Positions 1 to 8,166 of a stretch of 64,000 bases of DNA are shown here, one piece after another (the first letter of the stretch is position 1; the number at the start of each line of letters is the position of its first letter). The notes under the pieces were generated by a model, which was given only the letters and a program-made list of their open reading frames with translations, made no database searches and was not told the origin of the DNA. This DNA is from Martinezella miluonensis (GTDB lineage: Bacteria > Pseudomonadota > Alphaproteobacteria > Rhizobiales > Rhizobiaceae): assembly GCF_900094545.1 (NCBI RefSeq), contig NZ_FMAH01000024.1:1-64000 (forward strand), in the 5' to 3' direction. Both the position numbers and the translations under genes were made by a program.

Positions 1-22
1 GTAACCGGCCGATTGTTACCGC
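1..22 (+). repeat. IS66 left terminal inverted repeat
   Basis: This repeat starts GTAACCG and pairs with the reverse complement of 2788-2809, with two mismatches in 22 bases. It lies just beyond the stop codon of the last gene of the element. Confidence 0.88.
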
Positions 23-312
23 GGAGATTTCGCTTTGATGCGGGCGATGAGTTCTTTGTCGTCGACAAAGCTGTCGAGGAAGTCGTTCCACTCGTCGGTT
101 GAGCGGCGAGCGTGGGAGAGCATCTGCTCCAGCTCTTCCATACCGTCGTCCGTCAGTGCGGTCATGGATTCATCGTCCCCGGTGTAGACGGAGATGATGC
201 TGCCGTAGCTTAGATTATCATCGTTGGAGACGATGGCCTGAAGAAGCTCCACGTCCTCTTCGAGGATTTCGGCAACAAATTTGATCGTACGGACGTGGGT
301 AACTGTCGCCAT
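16..312 (-). CDS. IS66-associated small acidic protein
   Basis: This is a 98-residue acidic protein with no domain I recognise. The start is chosen at 312 because its ATG overlaps the TGA stop of tnpC in an ATGA arrangement, which implies translational coupling. A longer frame reaches 357 but would lie inside tnpC. It sits between tnpC and the terminal repeat, so it travels with the element. It could be an accessory or passenger protein. Its role in transposition is unknown and nothing in the sequence suggests a catalytic site. Confidence 0.7.
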   Translation of the reverse strand: MATVTHVRTIKFVAEILEEDVELLQAIVSNDDNLSYGSIISVYTGDDESMTALTDDGMEELEQMLSHARRSTDEWNDFLDSFVDDKELIARIKAKSPR

Positions 313-1934
313 CACGCTGCCTTTGCGTCGATTGTGGTGATCTCCGACCAGTTCCACGGAAGCAATTCGTCTAACCGATTGATCTTGTGATCGTGGATAC
401 GATCGAGCACGTCAGCCAGATAGGCTTGCGGGTCAAGACCATTCATCTTGGCCGTCTCGATGATCGTCATGGCGCGTGCCAACGTTTCCGCTCCCGTGTC
501 GGCTCCCGCAAAGAGCCAGTTGCGTCTTCCAACGCCTATCGGACGCAGGGCCCGCTCAGCGGCATTGTTGTCGATCGCAACGCGACCGTCTTCGAGGAAC
601 AGGCAGAGCGAAGCCCAGCGGCTCAAACCGTATCGGAAAGCTGTCGCCAGATCGCCTTTGCCTGGAATGCGGGTTAGTTGAGCTTCAGCCCAGTGGCGGA
701 ATGCATCGACCTTGGGCTTGCTCTGGACCTGACGCGCGGCAAGACGGATATCAGGAGGCTGGCCGTTGATGCCACGCTCTATGTCATAAAGAGCACCAAT
801 ACGATCGAGAGCCTCCCGTGCGATCTCTGACTTGTTTGATGTCCAGATGTCGTGGAAGTCTCGTCGCCAATGGGCCCAGCAGGCCGCCTCTTTAAAGCGA
901 GACGTTCCATTCTCTCCAGGTGAGTACAGCTTGCCGTATCCTTTGTAGCCGTCAGCCTGAAGGATGCCGCTTGATTGCCTGAGGTGAAGATGAACGTGCT
1001 CTTCTTTCCAGTCAGGAGCAAAATAGTAGACTGCACCGGGCGGGGAAGCGCCAGACCAGGGACGTTGATCGCGAACATACGTCCAGAGCCTGCCCTTCTT
1101 CACGCCTTTGCCCAATCCCTTGTCTCGCAGCGAGCGATCCAGCACCCGGATTGGCGTGTCGTCAGCATGAAGGAGATCACTTGCCATGATCGCCGTTTCG
1201 ATCCGCTCGATGAGAGGCTGAAGCACCTGCATCGCACGACCACACCAATCGACCATCGTGCTGTCGGGAATGTCGGCACCCATGCGGGCAAAAATCTCGT
1301 TCAGACGGTATAGCGGCAAATGGTCGTCGAACTTCGAGACCAGAATGTACGCCAAGAGCCTAGCGCCGGCCATGCTGCCCGGGATCGGACGGCTGGGTGC
1401 TGCCACCTGCACCATCTTCTCGCAGCAGCGGCAGGACTTCTTCAACCGAGCAACCTCGATGACTTTCATCTGCGCGGCGATCATATCGAGGATTTCGCTG
1501 GTGTCCTCGCCGACAAGACGCAACTCTCCTCCGCAATCCGGGCAGCAGGAGCCGGGATCGAGTTCTCGGCGCTCGCGGACCGCCGTGTCCGACACGCGGG
1601 GGCGTCGGCGCATGGTCTTTTCGGACGGATCCGCCAGGGGCACTGTCGACGCCGCCTCATCAACTTCATCGATTGGGGCAGTAATGGCCTCAGCGGCGGC
1701 GATCAACAGATCCTCAAGCGCCAGTTCCAACTGCTCGATTTCACGCTCAATCTTCTCAGACGACTTGCCGAAGACCTGTTTCTTCAGCTTGGCGATGCGC
1801 AGCCGCAGTGTTTGGATTAACTGGTCATGCGCTTGCAATGTGGCCGACATCTTCGCATTTTCCGCCAGCAAAGCGGCAATCATTGCCTTGAGAAAGGCTG
1901 GATCGTCCGGAAGATTTGTCGTCGCGCGAGACAT
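312..1934 (-). CDS. tnpC: IS66 transposase TnpC
   Basis: This 540-residue DDE transposase is the catalytic protein of the element. The N-terminus (about residues 20-75) is a leucine-rich coiled coil. It is followed by a zinc-finger-like region with CCPDCGG near residue 131 and SCRCC near 167. The RNase H-like core shows candidate acidic residues in HADDTP (D258/D259), LQADGY (D328) and NNAAERALRP (E460), the usual IS66 pattern. The ATG at 1934 is preferred over an upstream in-frame codon because the family normally starts close to the coiled coil. It follows tnpB after about 60 bases and overlaps the next ORF by four bases. Length is normal for the family. Confidence 0.95.
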   Translation of the reverse strand: MSRATTNLPDDPAFLKAMIAALLAENAKMSATLQAHDQLIQTLRLRIAKLKKQVFGKSSEKIEREIEQLELALEDLLIAAAEAITAPIDEVDEAASTVPLADPSEKTMRRRPRVSDTAVRERRELDPGSCCPDCGGELRLVGEDTSEILDMIAAQMKVIEVARLKKSCRCCEKMVQVAAPSRPIPGSMAGARLLAYILVSKFDDHLPLYRLNEIFARMGADIPDSTMVDWCGRAMQVLQPLIERIETAIMASDLLHADDTPIRVLDRSLRDKGLGKGVKKGRLWTYVRDQRPWSGASPPGAVYYFAPDWKEEHVHLHLRQSSGILQADGYKGYGKLYSPGENGTSRFKEAACWAHWRRDFHDIWTSNKSEIAREALDRIGALYDIERGINGQPPDIRLAARQVQSKPKVDAFRHWAEAQLTRIPGKGDLATAFRYGLSRWASLCLFLEDGRVAIDNNAAERALRPIGVGRRNWLFAGADTGAETLARAMTIIETAKMNGLDPQAYLADVLDRIHDHKINRLDELLPWNWSEITTIDAKAA

Positions 1935-1997
1935 GATCCTGACTACCACACGCTAGGAGAAATTGCCATAAAAACCAGTGGTTTCAGTGGGATAAAA

Positions 1998-2345
1998 TCA
2001 CCCGACACGGGCCGGTGGTGCCCCCCAATCAGGACGACGCCAATCGATCCCTTCCCACAACATCGCCAGTTGGGCAGACGTAAGCCGGGCTGCCCCGTCG
2101 GCCGCAGAAGGCCATGGGAACCGCCCTTTCTGCAAGATCTTGTAATACAGGCAGAAGCCCTGGCCATCAAAATACAGCAGCTTCAAACGATCGCCACGTT
2201 TGCCGCGAAAGGCAAAGACCGCACCGCTCGTCGGCTTCTGGCGCAGGATATCCTGCGCAAGCGCAGCCAGGCCTTCTATTCCTTTGCGCATGTCCGTGAT
2301 CCCGCACGCAAGATAGACCCGAACGCCGGTCCCAGGCCCGATCAT
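1998..2345 (-). CDS. tnpB: IS66 accessory protein TnpB (Orf2)
   Basis: This 115-residue protein has the hallmark IS66 Orf2 pattern: VYLACGITDMRKGIEGL near the N-terminus, VFAFRGKRGDRLKLLYFDG in the middle and a tryptophan-rich FPWP segment. It is needed for transposition in IS66 elements that carry it, although its biochemical role is not settled. Its ATG overlaps the tnpA stop in an ATGA arrangement, so the two are probably translated together. Confidence 0.95.
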   Translation of the reverse strand: MIGPGTGVRVYLACGITDMRKGIEGLAALAQDILRQKPTSGAVFAFRGKRGDRLKLLYFDGQGFCLYYKILQKGRFPWPSAADGAARLTSAQLAMLWEGIDWRRPDWGAPPARVG

Positions 2346-2710
2346 GCTGCTTCCACCGCCCGGATAAGCTTCGTCAGGGCGCCAGTGTCCACCGCGCTCC
2401 CAAAGCGAAGGGTGCGGCCGCAGCTCAATCGCAGTTCGATCGTCCCGCAGCAGTTCTTCTTGTCTTCGGGGACATCGGCCTGCACGGCATTCATGTCGAC
2501 GGGAACGAACAATGCATTCGCAGACGTCGAGAGCAGCCCCTTCTTTTTCAACTCGCTACGCCAAGCGTAAATCTGCTGTCGCGTAATATCGTGCTGATGA
2601 GCAACTTCGGTGATGGTGGTTCCGGCAACCTCAACCGACATCACAATCGCGAGCTTCTCATCATCGCGCCATCGACGCCGCCGTTCCTGCCCAAGAATCT
2701 CAACGCGCAT
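2342..2710 (-). CDS. tnpA: IS66 accessory protein TnpA (Orf1)
   Basis: This 122-residue protein contains a transposase-type helix-turn-helix (about residues 12-55, including TITEVAHQHDITRQQIYAW). It probably binds the ends of the element. The ATG at 2710 is preferred over one four codons upstream because the family usually begins just before the RRRRW stretch. It is the first gene of the element and lies just downstream of a long perfect inverted repeat (2722-2765). Its stop overlaps the start of tnpB. Confidence 0.93.
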   Translation of the reverse strand: MRVEILGQERRRRWRDDEKLAIVMSVEVAGTTITEVAHQHDITRQQIYAWRSELKKKGLLSTSANALFVPVDMNAVQADVPEDKKNCCGTIELRLSCGRTLRFGSAVDTGALTKLIRAVEAA

Positions 2711-2721
2711 CGCAATCTCCA

Positions 2722-2765
2722 CCTAAGACACGTCGCTAACGACGTCGTTAAACACGTGTCTTAGG
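2722..2765. promoter_or_regulatory. Long inverted repeat upstream of tnpA
   Basis: Two perfect 12-base arms (CCTAAGACACGT at 2722-2733 and ACGTGTCTTAGG at 2754-2765) enclose a second palindrome, TAACGACGTCGTTA, at 2737-2750. The structure sits between the right terminal repeat and tnpA, where the promoter of the element should be. It could be an operator, a hairpin limiting transposase expression, or a transposition sub-terminal site. No experimental role is known to me. Confidence 0.6.
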
Positions 2766-2787
2766 CCATCACGACGATGGCTGGCAG

Positions 2788-2809
2788 GCGGTAGCAATCG
2801 GGCGGTTAC
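2788..2809 (-). repeat. IS66 right terminal inverted repeat
   Basis: Read on the minus strand this begins GTAACCGCCCGATTG and matches the left end at 20 of 22 positions. It marks the tnpA-proximal end of the element. Confidence 0.88.
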
Positions 2810-2939
2810 GGCGGCTCTTGCCCACTTCCATGGTTGTAAAGGAATCCGGATTTTCCTCGAGGACTGCTCACGACACCATCGATCTTGAAGTGGCCGAATA
2901 ATTTTCGGAAATGGCAGCAGTTGCCGCTTAAGCGAGGCT

Positions 2940-3521
2940 TTAGAAACGCAGCATTTCCTGGCGCACCTTCTCAAGAAACCGCCCTCTGGTCTCGTCAGTC
3001 GAGCGGTTCATGTCGTAATGGGCGAGGAAGACGACCGGGGCGAAAGGCTTGATCTGCGCGCGCAGCACGCGTTTGACGATCTTCTTCGGCGGGTTGCCGG
3101 CAATGAAGGCACGGAATGGGTCGGCGCCATAGGTCAATACCGCGCCGAGCTTGCGGATATGCTGCAGCTTTGAGCGCACCTTGCCATCGACGAGTTCGAA
3201 GGAGACGCCCGGAAGCCAGACGCGGTCGAAATAGCCTTTGAGGATGGCCGGAAAGCCGAAGTTCCAGACCGGGGTGACGATCACCAGCGCCTCGGTGCGC
3301 TCAAGCCTTTCGACATAGAATTTGACCGCCTCGGTATTGTCGGGATAGTCGTGGTAGATCATGCGATCGCGACGTGAGAGCACGGGATCGAAGCCTTCCG
3401 CGTAAAGATTGCAATCATCGACCTCGTGGCCGGCGCTCTTCAGGCTCTCAATGGTTTGCCGGTGCAATGCTGCGCCGTAACTTTCCTCGACTGGATGAGA
3501 ATGAAGGAGGAGAACCTTCAT
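2940..3521 (-). CDS. NAD(P)H quinone reductase-like flavoprotein
   Basis: This 193-residue protein has a flavodoxin-2/NQO1-type fold. The N-terminal MKVLLLHSHP strand-loop is the FMN/FAD phosphate-binding region, and TPVWNFGFPAILKGYFDRV (about residues 84-102) is the family signature loop. It probably uses NAD(P)H to reduce quinones or other electrophiles, or supplies reduced flavin to a partner. Its ATG overlaps the stop of the upstream FAD-linked oxidase by four bases, so the two redox proteins are coupled in one operon with the amidohydrolase and importer. The specific substrate is not evident. Confidence 0.85.
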   Translation of the reverse strand: MKVLLLHSHPVEESYGAALHRQTIESLKSAGHEVDDCNLYAEGFDPVLSRRDRMIYHDYPDNTEAVKFYVERLERTEALVIVTPVWNFGFPAILKGYFDRVWLPGVSFELVDGKVRSKLQHIRKLGAVLTYGADPFRAFIAGNPPKKIVKRVLRAQIKPFAPVVFLAHYDMNRSTDETRGRFLEKVRQEMLRF

Positions 3522-4927
3522 GAAGCCTCCATCAGCGCCGCAAGGCCGGGGAAGAGGTAGTTCTTGCCGGATTTGAAATCGAAATTCGGGTCGTCCCAGG
3601 CGATCATCTTGCCGGGATTGAGCAGGCCCTTCGGATCGGTCTCCTTCTTGAAGGCAAGCTGGATCGCATCGGTCTGCTTCATGCCGCCTTCCTCGAGCGT
3701 ATAGCGATGCGGATTGAAGATCGGGCAGCCATGGTCCTGATGGATCTTGATGATCTCTTCAAGCCGCGCCTCGGAGGTATAGCGCACCAGCGGCAGGCCC
3801 GAACATTGAATCTGCCCGTCGAATTTGATGAATTCGAGATGGCCGGGCACCTCGTCTCCGAAGATTTCCACCATCTTCTGGACCTTGGCGACATGGTCCG
3901 GACCCGGATACTGCACCTGCAGATAGGTGATGGACGGATCGACTTTGAGGGCGCGCAGCGTCGTGTGGTTCCAGGCGAGTTCATAGGCGTGCGGGATGCC
4001 CTTCATGCTCTCCACCTTATCGGAGCGGAAGGTGATTTCACCCTTCTGCTGCATGGTAAAGGCGACGAAGGGGGCCATCGAATGCGGCGCGATCATCAGC
4101 GCCACGATCGACTGCCCCTGGCGGATATAGGGCCTGTGGCGGGTGAAATATTCGTACGGAATGGGGGCGGCGATCGGGGCGATTTCCTTGACCAGAATGC
4201 CGTTACACTTGGCGAGCGCATCGGAGAAGCGCACGGCATCCATGAAATCATCGTAGCCAACCAGCACGTCGACCCAGTCATAGGCCGGCGCCAGCGGCAG
4301 TTCGATTTCGGTGATGATGCCGTTGGTGCCATAAGCATGGCTGACCTTGGTCAGGTCCCATCCGGTGAGATCGAGAATGCGGGGTTCTGCTTCCATCGTC
4401 ACGACGCGCAGGCGTAGGATATTGCCGAGATCGCGCAAGCCGCCCCAGGTAATCGAGCCGACACCGCCCGAGCCGCCGGCGATGAAGCCGCCGATCGTTG
4501 CCGTCTGCGCGGTCGAGGGATGGAAGCGCAGTTCCTGGCCTGAATGTGCTTTGGTCTGGCGGTCGAGTTCGGCAATGACGATACCAGGTTCGCAGATGAC
4601 GCGGCCCGGATGGATCTCCTTGATCTTGTTCATGGCGGCAAGGTTGAGCACGATGCCGCCGGAGAGCGGCATCGCCTGACCGTAATTGCCGGTGCCGGCG
4701 CCGCGTGGCGTGACGGGAACGTCATGCGCATAGGCGACCTTCAGCGTGCGGATCACCTCTTCCTCGGTCTTTGGGGTGACGACGAGATCGGCGGTGACAT
4801 TGTCGAGCTGGGCTTTCAGGATTGGCGAGTACCAGTAGAAGTCCCGGCTCTTCTGGCGCACGAGTGCTGGATTATCTTCGACGGCGATACCTTCGAGTTC
4901 TTTCTTGATGCGCTGGTAATCCGGCAT
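3518..4927 (-). CDS. FAD-linked oxidase (GlcD/PCMH type)
   Basis: This protein of about 469 residues belongs to the PCMH-type FAD-binding oxidoreductases. The pyrophosphate-binding motif TPRGAGTGNYGQ lies near residue 74 and a second FAD segment, GGFIAGGSGGVGS, near 146. The C-terminal half is the FAD-oxidase C domain, ending in the usual DPKGLLNPGKMI. Relatives oxidise 2-hydroxyacids or similar alcohols. The ATG at 4927 lies one base past the stop of the amidohydrolase. An upstream in-frame start at 4957 is possible. Position in the operon suggests it oxidises a product of the amidohydrolase, but this is inference. Confidence 0.88.
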   Translation of the reverse strand: MPDYQRIKKELEGIAVEDNPALVRQKSRDFYWYSPILKAQLDNVTADLVVTPKTEEEVIRTLKVAYAHDVPVTPRGAGTGNYGQAMPLSGGIVLNLAAMNKIKEIHPGRVICEPGIVIAELDRQTKAHSGQELRFHPSTAQTATIGGFIAGGSGGVGSITWGGLRDLGNILRLRVVTMEAEPRILDLTGWDLTKVSHAYGTNGIITEIELPLAPAYDWVDVLVGYDDFMDAVRFSDALAKCNGILVKEIAPIAAPIPYEYFTRHRPYIRQGQSIVALMIAPHSMAPFVAFTMQQKGEITFRSDKVESMKGIPHAYELAWNHTTLRALKVDPSITYLQVQYPGPDHVAKVQKMVEIFGDEVPGHLEFIKFDGQIQCSGLPLVRYTSEARLEEIIKIHQDHGCPIFNPHRYTLEEGGMKQTDAIQLAFKKETDPKGLLNPGKMIAWDDPNFDFKSGKNYLFPGLAALMEAS

Positions 4928-4928
4928 G

Positions 4929-6242
4929 TCAGGCTCCAATGACGCTGTCGAGTTCACGATAGTCCGGCAGGCTGCGGTCGATCACCTTGCCCTTGCGAAG
5001 GACGACGCGGTCGGACTGCGGACGGGAAAGGAATTCGCTCCAGCGCCGGGCGCTGAAAAGCACGAGATCGGCCGGGTTGCCGACCGCTATACGCCCCATA
5101 TCCGGGCAGCCGAGAATGTCGGCGGGAGAGGTGGTGACGACCCTTGCGGCCGTATCCAGCGGGTGATCAAGATGCAGGATACGTACGGCCTCGCGGAACA
5201 CTTCGACGGGGTCGAGATCGCCATAGGCATAGAAGGGGTCGCGGGTATTGTCGGAGGCGACAGCGGTCGGCACGCCGGCGGCGGCAAGCTCATGCAGGAG
5301 GGTGACGCCACGCCAGCGCGGCGTGCGGCCTGGATGGCGGTCCTGCAGGTACATATTGCACATCGGCAGCGAGACGACCGAAATCCCCGCCCTGGCGACG
5401 AGATCGATGGTGGCAGCGGCGGCATCCTCGTCCTGACGCGCAAGAGAGCAGCAATGGCCTGCGGTGACCTTGCCAGTGAAGCCGTTGCGCAGAACTGCCT
5501 CGGCAATCGCCTTCAGCGTGAGAACCTGTCTGTCCTCTGTCTCGTCGACATGCAGGTCGATGTCCAGGCCGTTGTCCGACGCGGCGCGGATCAGCTTGTC
5601 GAGCTGACGGTCGACATCGGGGTTCATCTGCGTGACACCACCGATCAGGCCGCCGGCGTCGCGGATCACCATGAGGAGGTCGGCGAAGAAGGCGTCCTCG
5701 GCCATGGCATCCAGCGGAAAGAGGGCGACGGCCTGCAGCGCGATCTTGTCTTTCCAGGCTTCGCGCACCGCCGAGAACACCTCGAAAGAAATGCGGTGCT
5801 GCGGCGCCAGCGAATCGAGATGGGTGCGGATGAGGCTGGTGCCGTGGGCGTAGGCAGAGCGCAACGAAAATTCCATGCGCTTCCTGACATCGTCAGCCGA
5901 CCAGTTGGCCTCGCGATCGGCTCGCACGGCGTCGAGAGCGCCCATGAAGCTGCCATCCGGATTGGCTCGGCGCTGCCAGATATGGCCCTTGTCGAGATGG
6001 GTGTGCATGTCGACGAAAGTCGGCCAGACCATGCCGTCCCTCATGTCGGCCTTGGCGAATTCCGCCGGCGCGCTGCCCGCCGGCAGGATATCCTTGATGA
6101 GGCCATCCGCAACGACGATGTCGGCCTTCATAAGGCCCTCGCTTGACGGGCCGGTGAAGCCGGCCACGGTCACGCCGGGAATGGTGGCGTTGCTCAGCAC
6201 GAAGCGCGCGGCGTTCGGCGGGGACATGAAGGAGTAGGACAT
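4929..6242 (-). CDS. Cytosine-deaminase-like amidohydrolase
   Basis: This 437-residue metal-dependent hydrolase resembles the CodA/cytosine deaminase branch of the amidohydrolase superfamily. Metal ligands visible are H80 and H82 in DMHTHLDKG, the histidine of DLHVDETED and the aspartate of SDNTRDPF. It likely hydrolyses an amidine or amide bond of a cyclic nitrogen compound in the cytoplasm. Its start overlaps the stop of the permease gene (ATGA), so it is made together with the importer whose substrate it probably attacks. Cytosine itself is only one possibility, since this family includes isoguanine and other heterocycle deaminases. Confidence 0.88.
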   Translation of the reverse strand: MSYSFMSPPNAARFVLSNATIPGVTVAGFTGPSSEGLMKADIVVADGLIKDILPAGSAPAEFAKADMRDGMVWPTFVDMHTHLDKGHIWQRRANPDGSFMGALDAVRADREANWSADDVRKRMEFSLRSAYAHGTSLIRTHLDSLAPQHRISFEVFSAVREAWKDKIALQAVALFPLDAMAEDAFFADLLMVIRDAGGLIGGVTQMNPDVDRQLDKLIRAASDNGLDIDLHVDETEDRQVLTLKAIAEAVLRNGFTGKVTAGHCCSLARQDEDAAAATIDLVARAGISVVSLPMCNMYLQDRHPGRTPRWRGVTLLHELAAAGVPTAVASDNTRDPFYAYGDLDPVEVFREAVRILHLDHPLDTAARVVTTSPADILGCPDMGRIAVGNPADLVLFSARRWSEFLSRPQSDRVVLRKGKVIDRSLPDYRELDSVIGA

Positions 6243-7108
6243 CAGTTCTCCCGCTTGAGGCTGCTTTCATGCCAGCGATGCAGGCTCAGCCATGAGATGA
6301 AGGAGGTGAGGGCGAAGATGGCAACGCCGAGTGCCGAGAGCAGCAGCAGGGCGGCGAACAGGCGCGGCATGTTCTGGCGGTATTGCGCCTCCAGCAGCCG
6401 GAAGGCGAGGCCGGAATTGGGGCCGCCGGAGCCGGCAGCGAATTCGGCGACGACCGATGCGATCAGCGACAGGCCGCCGCCGATCCTCAGCCCAGTCATG
6501 AAATAGGGTTGGGCGGCCGGCAGCTTCAGATGCAGCAATGCCTGCCAGCGCGAGGCGCCATAAAGGTCGAAGAGGTCGAGCAGATTGTGGTCGACGCTCT
6601 TCAAGCCCTGCACCATGTTGGAGAGGATCGGAAAGAAGGCGACGAGAAAGCCGCAGATCAAGAGCGCCGCCTCGCGCGTCGGCGCGTAGATCAGGATCAA
6701 CGGTGCGATCGCGACGATCGGCGTCACCTGGAGGATGACGGCCAGCGGATAGAAAGCCAGCTCGATCCAACGGGACTGCACGAGGAAGATCGCGAAACCG
6801 ACGCCGCCGATCAGCGCCAGGATCAGCGATATGAAGGTGATTTCGGTCGTCACCCACAGAGCCGGCCAAAGGATGCCCCAATCGGAAACCAGCGCCTTGG
6901 CGACGGCGATCGGGCTCGGCAGGATATATTGCGGAATGTCGGCTCCGACGACGAGAAGCTGCCAGAGGATGAGAAGCGCGATGACGGTCAGGATCGGCAC
7001 AGATATGCCGAGCAGGCGTTCCTGACTGCGTTTCCTGCTGGCTGCGGCAGCGGGCACATCGGCGGATTCAACGGAAAGCTTGACGGGCAGGCTGGTGCTG
7101 TCGCTCAT
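6242..7108 (-). CDS. ABC transporter permease (SsuC/TauC/ThiX type)
   Basis: This 288-residue inner-membrane permease has about six hydrophobic spans and the BPD_transp_1 EAA-like loop around LFDLYGASRWQALLHLKLPAAQP. The ATG at 7108 overlaps the stop of the ATPase gene (ATGA). A TTG one codon earlier is also in frame. It forms the channel of an importer with the ATPase and binding protein encoded just upstream. The subfamily moves sulfonates, nitrate, taurine or thiamine-pyrimidine compounds. Neighbouring amidohydrolases favour a nitrogen heterocycle. Confidence 0.92.
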   Translation of the reverse strand: MSDSTSLPVKLSVESADVPAAAASRKRSQERLLGISVPILTVIALLILWQLLVVGADIPQYILPSPIAVAKALVSDWGILWPALWVTTEITFISLILALIGGVGFAIFLVQSRWIELAFYPLAVILQVTPIVAIAPLILIYAPTREAALLICGFLVAFFPILSNMVQGLKSVDHNLLDLFDLYGASRWQALLHLKLPAAQPYFMTGLRIGGGLSLIASVVAEFAAGSGGPNSGLAFRLLEAQYRQNMPRLFAALLLLSALGVAIFALTSFISWLSLHRWHESSLKREN

Positions 7109-7932
7109 CAATGCGCCTCCCGCCAGCCAATGGCCTCGATCAGCGAACGAGATACCTGCTCGCAGACCTGCCGATATTCTTCCGATGAGCGGTAAAGGGG
7201 GTCGCGCTCGCCGCTGGTTTCCAAAGGAAAGTCGGTATGAACCCGGCCCGGCCGCGCCTTCATGACGACGATACGGTTGGAGAGATAGGCGGATTCGTAG
7301 ACGGAGTGCGTGACGAAGATGACCGTGATGCCCGTCGTCTGCCAGAGGCGCAGGACGTCGTCATTGAGCTTCTGGCGGGTGATTTCGTCAAGCGCGGCAA
7401 AGGGTTCGTCCATCAGCAGCAACTTCGGTTTCGTTACCAGCGCGCGGGCGATCGAAACCCGCATCTTCATGCCGCCGGACAATTCGCGCGGATAGGCTTC
7501 GGCGAAATCTCTGAGGCCGACTGTTGCCAGTGTCTCCATGATCTGCTCGTAAGCTTCGACCTTCGACACTCCTCGCAATTTCAGCGGCAGATGGACGTTG
7601 CCGAAAACTGTCTTCCAGGGAAGCAGCGTCGGCTCCTGGAAGACGAAGCTGATATCGCCTTCCGGCAGACCCTTGGCGTTGATGCGCGAACTCGGCCAGT
7701 CGATCCTGCCGCTCGAAGCACCGCCAAGGCCGGCGATGATGCGCAAGGCCGTCGACTTGCCGCAGCCGGAAGGGCCAAGCAAGCTGATGAACTCGCCGCT
7801 CTCCACATCGAGCGACATGCCGGAAAGCGCCAGCGTGCCATTGGAGAAGACCTTGGAGACCTGCTCCATGACGACAAGCGGCCGCTTGCGCATTTCTGCG
7901 GGAGGGACAGTGGTCGCGTTGGATAAGGTCAT
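7108..7932 (-). CDS. ABC transporter ATPase (SsuB/TauB/ThiZ type)
   Basis: This 274-residue nucleotide-binding protein has Walker A GPSGCGKST near residue 55, the signature LSGGMKMRV, Walker B LLLMDEPFAALD and a switch histidine in FVTHSVYESA. It powers the adjacent permease. It lies downstream of the binding-protein gene, from which it is separated by a palindromic repeat element, and overlaps the permease gene by one ATGA. Confidence 0.93.
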   Translation of the reverse strand: MTLSNATTVPPAEMRKRPLVVMEQVSKVFSNGTLALSGMSLDVESGEFISLLGPSGCGKSTALRIIAGLGGASSGRIDWPSSRINAKGLPEGDISFVFQEPTLLPWKTVFGNVHLPLKLRGVSKVEAYEQIMETLATVGLRDFAEAYPRELSGGMKMRVSIARALVTKPKLLLMDEPFAALDEITRQKLNDDVLRLWQTTGITVIFVTHSVYESAYLSNRIVVMKARPGRVHTDFPLETSGERDPLYRSSEEYRQVCEQVSRSLIEAIGWREAH

Positions 7933-7978
7933 GTCAAGCTCTCTGTCGATGTCGGCAATTGGGTTTGGAGCAAGAAGT

Positions 7979-8151
7979 GCCCCTCACCCTAGCCCTCTCC
8001 CCGCTTGCGGGGAGAGGGGATGATCGTGCTCGTGGTTGCCAACTACGATCGCAATAGCCTAGGCAGTTGCTGCTTTCGTGGTTTGGCGGTGGCGCTTCTT
8101 GCTCCGTCGTTCCCTCTCCCTGCGTGTGGGCAGAGGGCTAGGGTGAGGGGC
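7979..8151. repeat. RIME-like palindromic intergenic repeat
   Basis: Two copies of a GC-rich repeat lie in inverted orientation: CCCTCACCCTAGCCCTCT (7981-7998) pairs with AGAGGGCTAGGGTGAGGG (8132-8149). The left copy forms its own hairpin, CCCTCTCCCCGC with its complement around a short loop. This is the familiar rhizobial intergenic mosaic element pattern. It separates the highly expressed binding-protein gene from the ATPase gene of the same operon, so it may form RNA secondary structure that affects relative expression. Confidence 0.8.
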
Positions 8152-8166
8152 TGCCTTGCTCGAATG

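Larger units (their letters stand above)
1..2809 (-). mobile_element. Complete IS66-family insertion sequence
   Basis: The element carries the three classic IS66 genes tnpA, tnpB and tnpC in that order on the minus strand, followed by a 98-residue extra ORF. It is bounded by imperfect terminal inverted repeats that match at 20 of 22 positions and begin GTAACCG, as is usual for the family. The left repeat starts exactly at base 1, so the flanking sequence and one copy of the expected 8-bp target duplication lie outside the window. The bases just right of the element are GGCGGCTC. All four reading frames are open, so the element looks intact and possibly active. Confidence 0.93.

Noticed and set aside
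2723..2974. Minus-strand frame of 83 residues between tnpA and the flavoprotein gene
   Set aside because: It spans the terminal repeat and the palindrome of the insertion element, is rich in Arg and Cys without a domain, and has no supporting ribosome-binding site.
7979..8151. CRISPR-like repeat array
   Set aside because: There are only two repeat copies, in inverted rather than direct orientation, with no regular spacers. It fits a rhizobial palindromic mosaic element instead.
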